Shown: in pieces, positions 16,706-26,498 of the stretch
Layout of the letters: each line of letters opens with the position of its first letter
Position numbering within the stretch: position 1 is the stretch's first letter
Assembly (NCBI RefSeq): GCF_900102485.1
Contig: NZ_FNBX01000007.1
Location: 1 to 64,000 of the forward strand
Origin: Desulfovibrio legallii
Lineage (GTDB): Bacteria > Desulfobacterota > Desulfovibrionia > Desulfovibrionales > Desulfovibrionaceae
Direction: 5' to 3'
DNA length: 64,000 nucleotides
Translations under genes and position numbers: made by a program
Notes under the pieces: model-generated
Seen by the model: the letters and a program-made list of their open reading frames with translations, nothing else
What the model was told of the DNA's origin: nothing
The model's database searches: none

Positions 16706-18829
16706 ATGAGTGGATGTGTGCGCTACCCCGCGTCGGGGTGCGTTGTGGAATACCTGGAGGGCAATGCCGTCCAGATCGCCCTGGTTACGGAAGAAACGGG
16801 CGGGCGGCTGCGCCTGCTGCTGCCCAACCGGCGGGAAACCCGCCTCAACGCCGCGCGCCTCCTGCCCTGGCTGGGGCCGCAGCATCCGGGGGGTCTGGGC
16901 CGCGAAGAGATGGTCCGCCTGCTGGAAACACATAGAGAAGCCCGCGAAAAAGCCGCCGCCGCCGCGCCCCTTGAAGAGGCCTGGGAGCTGGCCCAGGGCG
17001 AAGTGGAAAGCGCCCCGGCCCAGTGGTTTGCCGAACTTTTCGCCGATGCCCCGGATGTGGACGCGGTGGCCGCCTGGGGCCGCGCCCTGCTGGGCTGCAA
17101 AAGCCATTTCCGCTTTCAGCCGCCGGAGTTTCAGGTCTTTTCCGCAGAGACGGCCGCCAGGCGCGCCGCCGAAGAAAAAACCCGCCAGGAGCGCGAGGCC
17201 CTGATGGCCGGAGGGGCGGCTTTTTTCCGCCTGCTGTGGGACGTGGCCTGCAAAAAGCGTGCGCTGCCGCCGGAAGAGGGGCCGGGCAGCGAGGAGCGGC
17301 CCTCCCCGGAGGTGGCCCAACGCCTGGAAGAAGTGCTGCGCGTCCGCATGGCCGATCCGGAAACCCAGGAGCACGACGTCCTCTGGCGCGGCCTGAGCAA
17401 AGGCCTGCCCGACGTGCCCCATCTGCCCCTCCAGCTGCTCATGGCCTGGGGCAAGCTGCCGCCGCACTACAATTTCTGGCTGGACCGGGCGGACTACGCC
17501 CCCGGCGACGCCTGGTGGGAGCCTTTTGCCGGGGAGATCCGCGCCCTGACGCTGGCTGCGGCAAGCCCCGAAGGCGCAGGGGCCCTGCCCCTCTGCCCCC
17601 TGCCCTTTGTGAGCATTGACAGCGCCAGCACCAGGGACGTGGACGACGCCTTTTATGTGCGGCAGACGGAGGGCGGCCTGGAGCTGACCCTGGCCCTGGC
17701 CTGTCCGGCCCTGTGCTGGGATTTCGGCGGCCCCCTGGACCGTGCCGTGCTCCGCCGCGGCAGCAGCATCTATCTGCCCGAAGGCGATTGCCACATGCTG
17801 CCCCAGTGCCTGGGCACCGAAGCCTATTCTCTGCGGGCCGGGGAGGAGCGCCCGGCCTTCTGCGTGCGGGTGCGCGTGGACGCCGCCGGCGGCTTTGCCC
17901 CTTGCGAGATATTCACGGCCCGCGCGCGCCTGGCCGCCAACCTGCGCTACGACCATTGCCAGGCCGTGCTGGACGCCCAGGCGGCCGGGGTGGCCCCGCC
18001 GGACAACCCCGCCGCGCCCTTTGCCGACCAGCTTGCCCTGGGCCTTGATCTGGCCCGGCGGCGACAGGCCGCGCGCATCGCCGACGGGGCCGTGGTCATG
18101 GACCGGCCGGAGCCCGTCATCCGCCTGCACGGCCCGGCAACGGACCCGCAGGTGGAAGTGGCCCTGGACTACCACGCCCCGGACGCCCAGCTGCTGGTGG
18201 CGGAAATGATGATCCTGGCCAGCGCCGCAGTGGCCGATCTGGCGCAGGACGCGGGCCTGCCCATGCTCCACCGCACCCAGGACGTGGCCCTGCCCAAGGA
18301 ATACGCCGGGGTGTGGACCGCCCCGGCGGAGATGACCCGCGTCATGCGGGCGCTCACGCCCTCCGCTCTGGAGGTGCAGGCCCGGCCCCACGCGGCCCTG
18401 GGCCTTCCCCGCTATGCGCCCATGACCTCGCCCCTCAGGCGCTACCCTGACCTTGTCAATGAGGCCCAACTGGTGCATTTTCTGCGTACCGGCGGCCCCC
18501 GCTGGGACGCGGAGGCCCTGACCGCGTTGCTGCAGATCCTGCACCCCGTGCTGGACGCCGTGGGCCAGGTGCAGCGCTTCCGGCCGCGGTACTGGAAGCT
18601 GCTCTACTTCCGCCAGCAGGGCGACAAAGTCTGGTGGCCCGGCGTGATCACGGAAGAAAACGACGTCATGGTCAGCGTGAGCCTGCCGGAGCAGGGCTTC
18701 TTTGTGCGCGGCCGGCGGCGGCTCTTTGACGAGCGGGCCTGCCCCGGCATGGACGTGCGCCTGCGCCTCGGCAAGGTGCAGCCCCTGTATAACGAGATCC
18801 AGATCCTCGAAGCCGTTACGGCGGAGTGA
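16706..18829 (+). CDS. RNase II/R family exoribonuclease
   Basis: The 707-residue protein carries an RNB catalytic domain of 3'-to-5' processive exoribonucleases. The key block FVSIDSASTRDVDDAFYV (around residue 300) supplies the cluster of catalytic aspartates, ID...RDVDDA. Later comes the RNB-typical YAPMTSPLRRYPDL, containing the conserved T/S-P-L-R-R-Y-x-D. The N-terminal 290 residues are poorly conserved and contain a small beta-barrel-like start (GNAVQIALVTEETGGRLRLLLPN). No clear C-terminal S1 domain is visible, so it is neither a textbook RNase II nor RNase R. It would degrade mRNA or structured RNA in the cytosol. The ATG follows GAGGAG at proper spacing. Confidence 0.88.
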   Translation: MSGCVRYPASGCVVEYLEGNAVQIALVTEETGGRLRLLLPNRRETRLNAARLLPWLGPQHPGGLGREEMVRLLETHREAREKAAAAAPLEEAWELAQGEVESAPAQWFAELFADAPDVDAVAAWGRALLGCKSHFRFQPPEFQVFSAETAARRAAEEKTRQEREALMAGGAAFFRLLWDVACKKRALPPEEGPGSEERPSPEVAQRLEEVLRVRMADPETQEHDVLWRGLSKGLPDVPHLPLQLLMAWGKLPPHYNFWLDRADYAPGDAWWEPFAGEIRALTLAAASPEGAGALPLCPLPFVSIDSASTRDVDDAFYVRQTEGGLELTLALACPALCWDFGGPLDRAVLRRGSSIYLPEGDCHMLPQCLGTEAYSLRAGEERPAFCVRVRVDAAGGFAPCEIFTARARLAANLRYDHCQAVLDAQAAGVAPPDNPAAPFADQLALGLDLARRRQAARIADGAVVMDRPEPVIRLHGPATDPQVEVALDYHAPDAQLLVAEMMILASAAVADLAQDAGLPMLHRTQDVALPKEYAGVWTAPAEMTRVMRALTPSALEVQARPHAALGLPRYAPMTSPLRRYPDLVNEAQLVHFLRTGGPRWDAEALTALLQILHPVLDAVGQVQRFRPRYWKLLYFRQQGDKVWWPGVITEENDVMVSVSLPEQGFFVRGRRRLFDERACPGMDVRLRLGKVQPLYNEIQILEAVTAE

Positions 18830-18837
18830 TCCCGTAG

Positions 18838-18867
18838 TTGCATTCCTGTTGTGAAGCGATTTTTATC
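18838..18867 (+). promoter_or_regulatory. possible promoter of the AlbA_2 gene
   Basis: TTGCAT (18838-18843) precedes TTTTATC by 17-18 nt in an AT-rich patch immediately after the exoribonuclease stop, about 20 nt before the start codon. Match to consensus is modest. It would let the foreign-looking gene carry its own promoter. Confidence 0.3.
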
Positions 18868-18888
18868 TGGTTGTGGTCGGGGAAAGCT

Positions 18889-20889
18889 ATGGCACATTCA
18901 ATCCTTTCAATAAATATTAAAGATTTATTGCAATTCCGCGGTGTTGAATCCAGTCGAATTGAATTCAAAGCCAGTTGGGATCCGAAAGTTGTTGGGTATC
19001 AAGTTTTACACACCGTTTGTGCCTTCGCGAATGATTTTCAGAACTTGAATGGCGGCTATATCGTTCTTGGCGTTGCGGAAGAAGGGGGGAGGGCCATCCT
19101 TCCTCCCAACGGCCTTGCCGTAGAGACGCTGGACGATATTCAAAAGTGGATCCGCGGACATTGCAAACAGCTGGATCCTGTCTACCAGCCGGTGTTTTCG
19201 CCTGAAGTTGTGGAGGGGCGGCTGCTACTGGTCATTTGGGCGCCGGGCGGCGACACGCGGCCCTATAAGGCTCCGGTAGCGGCTAAAGAAAAGGGTAAAA
19301 AGTACTATGTCCGCATCGGCTCTGAAACGGTGGACGCAGAGGCGAACGGCCTCCTGCCCCAGCTGCTGGAGCTGACCGCGCGCGTGCCTTTTGACGACCG
19401 TCTTGCTCTGCAGGCCAGAGTGGAAGATATGCGATTCGCCAAGGTGATGGAATTTTTGCGTAATGTAAATAGCGGCCTAGCGGAAGAAACAGATGCGCAG
19501 GCCCTGTACCGCCGCCTGCGTATCGCAAGGCCGGTCAATGCGCACGACGCGCCGGTGAACGTGGGATTGATGCTGTTTTCTGAAGACGCGGAATCCTGGT
19601 TCCAGGGGGCACGGATTGAAGTCGTGCAGTTTATTGAAGGGACGTCCGGCAATGTTATTGAAGAAAAGTACTTTCGCGGCGACATCTATGCCCAGCTAAA
19701 GAATTGCCTGGAGTACCTTGAAAGTTTTTCCAGCAGCTATACGGAGAAGCGTTCGCAGCACGCACTTGCCCACGGTTGGGTAAGCTACCCCAGCCTTGCG
19801 CTGCGCGAGGCCGTGGTCAACGCTGTGTATCACCGCTCTTATGAAACGCGTGAGCCGGTGAAGATCAATCTGTATTCAGACAGGATGGAAATTATCAGCT
19901 ATCCTGGCCCGATTGCGGGGATTGAACTGGAACACCTGAACCAGCAAAAGCCCATGCCTCCTTTCCCCGCCAGAAACAGGAGAATTGGCGAGTTTTTAAA
20001 AGAATTGCGTATGGCCGAGGGGCGGGGTACAGGCTTACCGAAGATTTTTAGCGCCATGCAGGCTAACGGCTCACCTGCACCCCAATTCGATTTTGACGCA
20101 GCGCGCAGCTATTTTCGTGTGATATTGCCGGCGCATCCTGAATACGCCGCCATCACTGTTTTGCGGGATGTTGCCTATCTGGAAAGTAAGGGCGACCCCA
20201 TTGCGGCCCTGAAAAAGCTGGAAGAAGGTTGGAATAGAAATAAAAAATCTTCAGCCATTACAGGGGAGCTGCTTTCAAAACTTGTTGCCGGAGGCAAGTT
20301 CACAGCGGCAAAGACCGTATACGCCTCTTTTAAAGCGGAAACGCCGCCAATGTTTTGCGGCGTTGTGCTTAACAGGTATATTGAAGCCTTGCTGGAAGCC
20401 CATAAAGACGCCGAGGCCGCAAAACTTCTGGGCGATATGCCGAAAGAGGCCTCCGCGCGCGAGACTCTGGACTTCGCTATTTCCTGCAAGAGATTGAAAA
20501 AGTATGGTAACGCGCACAGATATTTTGAAAAAATAGAAAAATTTTTGTCTGAAGATCCCAAAGGGCTGCACGAGTTTGCACAAACGAAGATGCAGCTTGC
20601 GACAAAACTCTATTCCGAGCATTTGCTGCACATCCCGCAGAAACGCGAAGCCTACAACCGCCTTTTGCACGAGGCCATGGGGCAGCTTGGGCGCGTAGTG
20701 CAGCTTACGGATGCAGATGCGCGTCGCGCCTGGGCGTATCGTGATTTAGCGCGGGTCAAACGGTGGCTGGGATTTCCCAGGAAAGAGATTGAGAGCGACT
20801 ACAGGCGCGCCATAAACCTCCTTCCTGAAGAGCGAACCTTTAGGCAGGAGCTGGAACGGTTCAATATTAACAAAAAAGCTGGACGATAA
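18889..20889 (+). CDS. AlbA_2 (Schlafen-type) + GHKL-like ATPase + TPR-like protein
   Basis: The 666-residue protein has three parts. Residues 10-130 form an AlbA_2/Schlafen-like domain, with [10 protein letters not shown] and a [13 protein letters not shown] strand-loop. Around residues 300-390 is the RecG-like/GHKL ATPase C-terminal piece, with [27 protein letters not shown] and [13 protein letters not shown]. Residues 420-660 are helical and TPR-like. AlbA_2 proteins are usually described as transcription regulators or DNA helicase-related; several members sit in phage-defence loci. Base composition is far lower in GC than both neighbours and codon use differs, so horizontal transfer is likely. 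It is a single gene between the exoribonuclease and plsY. The ATG at 18889 has a GGGGAAAG upstream. Function is unknown. Confidence 0.8.
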   Translation: MAHSILSINIKDLLQFRGVESSRIEFKASWDPKVVGYQVLHTVCAFANDFQNLNGGYIVLGVAEEGGRAILPPNGLAVETLDDIQKWIRGHCKQLDPVYQPVFSPEVVEGRLLLVIWAPGGDTRPYKAPVAAKEKGKKYYVRIGSETVDAEANGLLPQLLELTARVPFDDRLALQARVEDMRFAKVMEFLRNVNSGLAEETDAQALYRRLRIARPVNAHDAPVNVGLMLFSEDAESWFQGARIEVVQFIEGTSGNVIEEKYFRGDIYAQLKNCLEYLESFSSSYTEKRSQHALAHGWVSYPSLALREAVVNAVYHRSYETREPVKINLYSDRMEIISYPGPIAGIELEHLNQQKPMPPFPARNRRIGEFLKELRMAEGRGTGLPKIFSAMQANGSPAPQFDFDAARSYFRVILPAHPEYAAITVLRDVAYLESKGDPIAALKKLEEGWNRNKKSSAITGELLSKLVAGGKFTAAKTVYASFKAETPPMFCGVVLNRYIEALLEAHKDAEAAKLLGDMPKEASARETLDFAISCKRLKKYGNAHRYFEKIEKFLSEDPKGLHEFAQTKMQLATKLYSEHLLHIPQKREAYNRLLHEAMGQLGRVVQLTDADARRAWAYRDLARVKRWLGFPRKEIESDYRRAINLLPEERTFRQELERFNINKKAGR

Positions 20890-20915
20890 GCGAAACCTGC
20901 GCGGAGAATATCCCC

Positions 20916-21506
20916 ATGCTGGAAGCGTTGTGCATTGTTCTGGCCTATGTTCTCGGCTCCGTGCCCTGGGGCCTGGTCATCGCCAAAACCTGCTGCGGGG
21001 TGGACCCGCGCCGGGACGGCAGCCATAATACCGGGGCCACCAATGTGGCCCGGCTCTGCGGCTTCGGCTGGGGCGTGGCCACCCTGGCCTGCGACGTGCT
21101 CAAAGGCGCGCTGCCCGTGTGGCTGGCCCTTGACGTGAACCCCGCGCCCCTCTTTGTCAGCGCCGTGGCCCTGGCCTGCGTGCTGGGGCACATTTTTTCC
21201 TGCTTCATGAAATTCCGGGGCGGCAAGGCCGTGGCCACCAGCATCGGCGTGTTTCTGCCCCTGGCCTTCTGGCCTTTGCTGGGCGCCAGCCTTTTGTGCG
21301 TACTGGTCATCTGGCGCGGCGGCTACGTCTCGCTGGGCTCTCTTGTTCTGGTCACAGCCTTGCCTCTGGGCCTTTGCCTGACCGGGCAGTGGGACTGGCT
21401 GCCCCTGGCCCTCTGCATCTGGGCCCTGGTGCTCTGGAAACACCGCGAAAATATCGCCCGCCTCCGCGCCGGCACAGAAAAAACCTGGCGCAAAGGCAAA
21501 GAATGA
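20916..21506 (+). CDS. plsY: glycerol-3-phosphate acyltransferase PlsY
   Basis: PlsY transfers an acyl group from acyl-phosphate to glycerol-3-phosphate, the first step of phospholipid synthesis in most bacteria. The 196-residue protein shows the five-helix family pattern with all three signature loops: [24 protein letters not shown] (the glycine-rich active-site loop with Ser and Asn), and [14 protein letters not shown] (GGKxVAT). It also has [11 protein letters not shown] at the C-terminus. Length is normal. It starts 26 nt after the AlbA_2 gene, with GGAG in front, and is followed by thrC 66 nt later; no functional link between them is apparent. Confidence 0.95.
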   Translation: MLEALCIVLAYVLGSVPWGLVIAKTCCGVDPRRDGSHNTGATNVARLCGFGWGVATLACDVLKGALPVWLALDVNPAPLFVSAVALACVLGHIFSCFMKFRGGKAVATSIGVFLPLAFWPLLGASLLCVLVIWRGGYVSLGSLVLVTALPLGLCLTGQWDWLPLALCIWALVLWKHRENIARLRAGTEKTWRKGKE

Positions 21507-21572
21507 CATTTTTGCGGCAGGGGCCGCACCGGGCAGCCCCCGCGAAGCGTCTTGCAGTAAAAGGAGTTGTGC

Positions 21573-23018
21573 ATGACTACGGATTTTCCGGCCTACAGGG
21601 GCCGCATGGAATACGTCTGCCTGGACTGCGGGGCCCGCTACCCCGGCGACAGCCTGCTCTACACCTGCCCCCAATGCGGCGGCGTCTTCCTGCTGGAGAA
21701 TCTTGATTTCGACCAGCTCAAAAAACGCAGCGGCCAGGAATGGCGCGACCTGTTCGACAGCCGCGCCGCCAGCCGGACCACAGCCCTGCGCGGCATTTTT
21801 CGCTACTACGAGCTGCTGGCCCCCCTGCTGGAAGAAGACGACATCGTCTATCTGGGCGAGGGTCTGACCCCCATTGTGGAGGCCGCCCCGGCCCTGCGCG
21901 CCGCGGTGGGCCTGCCCTTTGCCTATAAAAACGATGGGCAGAACCCCAGCGCCTCCTTCAAGGACCGCGGCATGGCCTGCGCCTTCAGCTACCTCAAGTG
22001 GCTCTGCCGCCGCCACAGCTGGGACGAGGTGCTCACGGTCTGCGCCTCCACGGGCGATACCTCCGCCGCAGCGGCCCTGTATGCCGCCTATGTGGGCACG
22101 CCGCTCAAGTCCGTGGTGCTCCTGCCCCACGGCAAGGTCACGCCGCAGCAGCTTTCGCAGCCCCTGGGCAGCGGGGCCACCGTGCTGGAACTGCCCGGCG
22201 TGTTCGACGACTGCATGAAGGTGGTGGAACTGCTGGCCGAAAACTACCGCGTGGCCCTGCTCAACTCCAAAAACAGCTGGCGCATCCTGGGCCAGGAATC
22301 CTACGCCTACGAGACCGCCCAGTGGTACGGCTGGGACGTGGCCGACCTCTGCCTTTTTGTGCCCATCGGCAATGCGGGCAACATCACGGCCATCATGTCC
22401 GGCTGCCTCAAAATGCTGGAGCTCGGCATCATCACGGCCCTGCCCCGCGTCTTCGGCGTGCAGTCCGAACACGCGGACCCGGTCTGGCGCTACTACGACG
22501 CGCCCGCCGCCTCCCGGCACTGGGAGCCCGTGGCCGTGCAGCCCAGCGTGGCCCAGGCCGCCATGATCGGCAACCCCGTGTCCTTCCCCCGCGTGCGCCG
22601 TCTGGCCGAACGCTTTGTGGAACAAGGCGGCCAACGCGCCTTCCAGGTGGTGCGCGTTACCGAACAGCAGATTATGGACGCCATGCTCCTGGCCAACCGT
22701 CACGGCCACATCGCCTGCACCCAGGGCGGCGAATGCCTGGCCGGCCTGCGCAACGCCCTGCAGCTGGGCCTTGTGGGCCAGAAGGAATTCGCCCTCCTGG
22801 ACGCCACGGCCCATGCTCTCAAGTTCGCAGGATTCCAGGACATGTACTTTACTGACAGCTTCCCCCCGGCCTACGGCGTCACCCCGGACAAAAGCCTGGC
22901 CAACCGGCCGGAGCTTCTCCTGCCCGAAACCGAACGCCAGAACTGCAGCCCCGAAGACTTTACCCGCAAGGGCGCGCAAGCCGTGGTCCAGCGCCTGGGC
23001 CTGCAAAAAAAAGTTTAG
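21573..23018 (+). CDS. thrC: threonine synthase
   Basis: Threonine synthase converts O-phosphohomoserine to threonine using pyridoxal phosphate. The 481-residue protein begins with a zinc-ribbon-like Cys pattern (YVCLDCGARYP and YTCPQCGGVF). It then shows LGEGLTPIVEA and the PLP-lysine block NPSASFKDRGMA. The phosphate-binding CASTGDTSAAAALYAAY follows, and PIGNAGNITAIMSG comes later. The length is slightly longer than class-average but fits delta-proteobacterial ThrC. The ATG at 21573 has AAGGAG 6 nt upstream; a TTG two codons earlier is less likely. It ends before the second of the three long palindromes. Confidence 0.94.
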   Translation: MTTDFPAYRGRMEYVCLDCGARYPGDSLLYTCPQCGGVFLLENLDFDQLKKRSGQEWRDLFDSRAASRTTALRGIFRYYELLAPLLEEDDIVYLGEGLTPIVEAAPALRAAVGLPFAYKNDGQNPSASFKDRGMACAFSYLKWLCRRHSWDEVLTVCASTGDTSAAAALYAAYVGTPLKSVVLLPHGKVTPQQLSQPLGSGATVLELPGVFDDCMKVVELLAENYRVALLNSKNSWRILGQESYAYETAQWYGWDVADLCLFVPIGNAGNITAIMSGCLKMLELGIITALPRVFGVQSEHADPVWRYYDAPAASRHWEPVAVQPSVAQAAMIGNPVSFPRVRRLAERFVEQGGQRAFQVVRVTEQQIMDAMLLANRHGHIACTQGGECLAGLRNALQLGLVGQKEFALLDATAHALKFAGFQDMYFTDSFPPAYGVTPDKSLANRPELLLPETERQNCSPEDFTRKGAQAVVQRLGLQKKV

Positions 23019-23211
23019 AAAAATAATAAGTTACACGGAAGAGAGCAGTCGGGAATCGCGCCCAGGCGCCCCCCCGTACGCCCCTTGTGCGGCGCCGCCC
23101 CTGCGGGGAATACGATTGTCGGCAGGCTGCCCAGGGAAACAGGGCAGTCGCCCAGGGTATGCCTGTGGCGTTGCCTGAGAGAGGAAAGTTTTTTGAAGAG
23201 GATGGGGGGGG

Positions 23212-23265
23212 GTGTGGGGGGAAGGGGAAACTTTTGTCCACAAAAGTTTCCCCTTCCCCCCACAC
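23212..23265. terminator. perfect 26-bp-arm palindrome at convergent gene ends, copy 2
   Basis: Arms 23212-23237 and 23240-23265 are perfect reverse complements around CC. The core AACTTTTGT/ACAAAAGTT is identical to the copies at 10270 and 38679, while the outer stem reads GTGTGGGGGGAAGGGGAA on the left arm with every change matched on the right arm. It sits between the ends of thrC (+) and the radical SAM gene (-). A run of nine G lies just before it. Confidence 0.65.
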
Positions 23266-23282
23266 AACGCTTCAATATCCCC

Positions 23283-24731
23283 TCACTCCTCCCCTTCTTC
23301 AAGCTCCGGTTTCGGCATCTGCCATTGGCCGGGGAGAGGGGCGGCGATAGCGGCCTGCGTGCCCAGGTAGGGGTTGAAGTAGCCGTAGCGCAGCCAGGGA
23401 CAGGATTTTTTGAGGCGTTTCATGAAGCGGATCAGGCCCATGCCGGGTTCGGGCGGGGCGGCGTCCGGGGGAAGCCCTGGCGCGTCCGGCGAGGCGGCGT
23501 TTGCGGGTACGGCGGCTGCAGTTGCGGGGCTGGCGGGGGGCTGGTTCGGGTTCGGTTCGCACATGCGGCGGCAGTGCCATTCCGGGTCAATATTAAGGTT
23601 GCGCCACTGGATCATGCTCACGCCGTCTTCGCCCACCAGGCGGGCCAGGGCTTCCAGCTCGGCTTCCGTATCGGTGAGGCCGGGGAAGTAGAGCAAATTG
23701 AGGGAGACCCAGAGCCCCAGGCGGCGGCCCGTGCGGATGGCTTCGCGCACGTCGTCAAGGCTGTAGTTGGTGGGGCGGTAGTAGCGGGCGTAGGCTTCGG
23801 GGCGGGCGCTGTTGAGGCTTACCCGCAGGCTGGTGAGCCCGGCCTGGGCCAGGCGGGCCACGGCATCAGGGCGGGAGGCGTTGGTATTGCAGTTGACGGT
23901 GCCTTCGCCGCCCTGGGTGCGGAAGAGGCGGACGCTTGCTTCCAGGAGGTCGGGATTCATGAGGGGGTCGCCCTCGCAGCCCTGGCCGAAGGAGTAGATG
24001 GGCGTGCGGGTTTCGCGCGCGGCGTGGATGGTCATGACCTGGGCCACTTCTTCGGGGCTGGGGGTGAATTCCAGACGGCACTGGGGCGTGGCGACGATGG
24101 GCGAGCCCGCCTCCTGGGCGGAGATGCAGCCCACGCAGCGGGCGTTGCAGGTGCGGGAGGTGGGCAGGGGGGCCTCGTAGCGGCCCAGGGCGAAGTTGCG
24201 GGCCGCGGGGCAGTCGTAGCGGGCCACGCAGTTGTTGAGGATATGGCCGATGAGGCGGTTTTGGGGGTAGTCGCGCAGCAATTGGCGCGCGCCCTGTTCG
24301 ATGCGTTTGCGCGGGATATGGGCGAAGACCTGACGGGGGTCGTCGTCCACGCGGCGGGCGCAGATGTAGAAGCGCCCGTGGGCGAAGCCTACTGCGCCGT
24401 AGGCGAAGAGGGGCAGCAGGGGGGCGCCGGGCTCGGTTTCGTAGGCCGGGTGGGCGGCCAGGGTATGCCCCGGCGCGGCAAAAGCGGCCACGGCCAGGGG
24501 GGCCTCGCCCTCAGGTTCGCGCATGCAGCCTGTTTCCGGGTCCAGGCCCACGGCCCGGCGGCCGGGCAGCAGAAAAAATTCGCTTTCTTCCGGCAGGGGA
24601 ATGAGCTCGTCCGGCCGGGGCAGACCCCATTCCGCGCCCCGGCGGCAGACCATGAGCAGCTGAGGATCGTCGTAGATATTGCCCTGGGCGTCGGCCATGA
24701 CCAGGTGCGGCGTCACATGTCTGGCAGCCAT
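23283..24731 (-). CDS. radical SAM protein of unknown function
   Basis: The 482-residue protein carries a radical SAM motif CNARCVGC (CX3CX2C, near residue 183) for the [4Fe-4S] cluster that cleaves S-adenosylmethionine. This is followed by FGQGCEGDPLMNPDLLEASVRLFR and NCNTNASRPDAVARLAQAGLTSLRVSLNSARPE landmarks (GCEGDPL, SLNSARPE) typical of the barrel core. The first 170 residues are a family-specific N-terminal domain, and a Pro/Ala-rich insert follows CEPNPN near residue 415. The substrate is not evident. Start ATG at 24731 has AAGGAGG in ideal position. It is convergent with thrC, separated by a long palindrome, and divergent from a small membrane protein gene. Confidence 0.85.
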   Translation of the reverse strand: MAARHVTPHLVMADAQGNIYDDPQLLMVCRRGAEWGLPRPDELIPLPEESEFFLLPGRRAVGLDPETGCMREPEGEAPLAVAAFAAPGHTLAAHPAYETEPGAPLLPLFAYGAVGFAHGRFYICARRVDDDPRQVFAHIPRKRIEQGARQLLRDYPQNRLIGHILNNCVARYDCPAARNFALGRYEAPLPTSRTCNARCVGCISAQEAGSPIVATPQCRLEFTPSPEEVAQVMTIHAARETRTPIYSFGQGCEGDPLMNPDLLEASVRLFRTQGGEGTVNCNTNASRPDAVARLAQAGLTSLRVSLNSARPEAYARYYRPTNYSLDDVREAIRTGRRLGLWVSLNLLYFPGLTDTEAELEALARLVGEDGVSMIQWRNLNIDPEWHCRRMCEPNPNQPPASPATAAAVPANAASPDAPGLPPDAAPPEPGMGLIRFMKRLKKSCPWLRYGYFNPYLGTQAAIAAPLPGQWQMPKPELEEGEE

Positions 24732-24811
24732 AAAACCTCCTTGCCCCCGCGTAAGCGAACGGCTATAACAACAGGCCGGGCCCGCCCGGCCCGCAGTTTG
24801 GGAGGCCCGCC

Positions 24812-25183
24812 GTGTTTTCGTTCATGCTCTTCATCTTTCTTTGTTTTTTCGGCATCCTGGCCGCGCTTTTTTACATGCTGCGCAGTCAGGAAAAGCTCTG
24901 TCAGTCCCTGCGGGAGGAGCACGCGCAGCTGCGCGTCCTGCTGCGCGCCCTGGAATCCCGCCTGGACGTCCTGTGCGACGCGCATGGGGAGGGCGGCGCG
25001 CCGTCCCGCGCCGTGGATCTTTCCAGCCGCGCGGCCTCGGCCGAAGATCCTTTGCTGCGGCTGAGCTTTGACGCCCCTGATGCGGAGGCGCAGCCCCGCC
25101 GCGGGCGCGGCGCAAGCGAAGGCGTGGTGGACCCGGCGCTGGACCTGCATTTTGACCCTGAGGAAGATGCGCCGCGCCGGTAA
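24812..25183 (+). CDS. small single-span membrane protein with coiled coil
   Basis: This 123-residue protein is not one I recognise. It has an N-terminal hydrophobic helix (FSFMLFIFLCFFGILAALFYML, residues 2-23), then a short Glu/Arg/Leu-rich coiled-coil segment (EKLCQSLREEHAQLRVLLRALESRL), and a disordered acidic tail ending DPEEDAPRR. The layout suggests an inner-membrane anchor with a cytosolic tail. The start is GTG, with GGAGG about 7 nt upstream. It is divergent from the radical SAM gene and stands 129 nt before the end of a convergent glycosyltransferase gene. Confidence 0.7.
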   Translation: MFSFMLFIFLCFFGILAALFYMLRSQEKLCQSLREEHAQLRVLLRALESRLDVLCDAHGEGGAPSRAVDLSSRAASAEDPLLRLSFDAPDAEAQPRRGRGASEGVVDPALDLHFDPEEDAPRR

Positions 25184-25312
25184 GATGACCGTTTGCCCTG
25201 CCGATTTCAATGGGAATTTCCGGCGGTTGGGGCGGCGTTCCGGCGGCTCAGAACGGCAGACCGCGCGGCCGCAGCTTGCAGCACGGCCTGTGCGGCGCAG
25301 GGCGGTGGGAGT

Positions 25313-26311
25313 TTATACGCTTCCTCTGGCGGCGTCCAGGTAGGCCTGGCGCAGGGCCGGGACGGCGCTGGCCTCGGCCTGGGCCAGATAGAGCAGACGC
25401 AGGGAAGATTCCCGGATCAGGGCAGCGCGGCGGCGTCGGCGGCGCTGCAGGGCCGGGGCCGCGGCGAGCAGCGCGCGGACGCGCAGGGTAAAGGCCTGCG
25501 CCCGGTGCCGTTCCCGATGGGCGGCGTCCACGGCGGCCAGCCCGGCCAGCCCCATGGCCGCGGCCTCGCGCGGATGTTCCAGCAGGCGGCTGATGTGGCG
25601 GCAGGCATCTTCCACATTGTCGGGCTCGTAACAGCAAAGCTGCACGCCCTCGGCGAACAGATCCGCAAGACCGTGGCCGATACGCGGCGTTGCCAGGCAG
25701 CAGCCGCAGCCCAGGGCCTCGAAGACGCGAAAGTTGAGATCGCCGTGCTCGCAGTGGTTGAGGACGACGCGGGCGCGGGGGTAGAGCCCCCGGTAAGGGC
25801 CGCAGGTTATGCGCAGGCCGGGCAGGCGGGCCTGCAGGGCCTGCAGAAAGGCCGCGCGCCGGGGCAGCTCCGGGCCCTGGCTGCCCACAAAAAGGCAGTC
25901 CCAGTCTTTGGGCGCTTGCGGCGCGGGGGCGTCCTCCTGCCAGGCAAAAGCCGGCGACCACCACACCCGCCCGGCGGGCAGAAAGGGCCCCGCAAAGCGC
26001 GGCAGATAGTCGCGCAGGGAGACCAGGCAGGCGTCAAAGGACTGAGCGTAGAAAGGCTGCCAGGCGTGGATGTGGGCATCCACACTGTAAAAGACCGTGA
26101 GACAGGGAAAGTTTTCCACCCCCAGCACAAAGGGGGGGCGGCTTTTGTCGGCCACCACCAGCACGTCGGGCGTAAAGCCCGCCAGGCGGCAGAGGGCATC
26201 CCAGCCAAAGGTTTCCGGCGTTTCAAAATTGTGCGCGGCCACGGCATCCCAGCCGCAGCGGCGCAAGGAGCGACAGAAAAACGGGCTGCCTATCCACAAG
26301 AGCCTTGGCAT
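25313..26311 (-). CDS. CgeB-like glycosyltransferase
   Basis: This 332-residue protein resembles the spore-protein-CgeB group of GT-B-like transferases common in Desulfovibrio. The second half has the family block LNHCEHGDLNFRVFEALGCGCCLATPRIGHGLADLFAEGVQL, quoted by its landmarks NHCEHGDLNFRVFEA and CGCCLATPR, which would bind the nucleotide-sugar. The first half contains FYSVDAHIHAWQPFYAQSFD, like the DUF3880-type N-terminal domains. The acceptor is unknown; protein or flagellin glycosylation and LPS are possibilities. It is monocistronic and divergent from the AsmA gene. Confidence 0.75.
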   Translation of the reverse strand: MPRLLWIGSPFFCRSLRRCGWDAVAAHNFETPETFGWDALCRLAGFTPDVLVVADKSRPPFVLGVENFPCLTVFYSVDAHIHAWQPFYAQSFDACLVSLRDYLPRFAGPFLPAGRVWWSPAFAWQEDAPAPQAPKDWDCLFVGSQGPELPRRAAFLQALQARLPGLRITCGPYRGLYPRARVVLNHCEHGDLNFRVFEALGCGCCLATPRIGHGLADLFAEGVQLCCYEPDNVEDACRHISRLLEHPREAAAMGLAGLAAVDAAHRERHRAQAFTLRVRALLAAAPALQRRRRRRAALIRESSLRLLYLAQAEASAVPALRQAYLDAARGSV

Positions 26312-26498
26312 GGAATTCCTTGGGACAAAATATGGGGAACAGCGGCCGCGTTATGGGCGCGGCGGGCCTTCCGGCGGCCCGGCGGTTCCCGTGCCGGGGC
26401 GGCCCGGCGCGCTTGCCGCCCTGTTGTCAGGCAATGCCGGATACACTACGCTGAAGACTTAGCCTTGACGCGCGCCAGCGTCAAGGCGCGAGACCGCC

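Noticed and set aside
23204..23212. Run of nine G (also 31919-31927) as a phase-variation tract
   Set aside because: Both runs are intergenic and not inside or near the start of any supported gene, so slippage would not switch a product.
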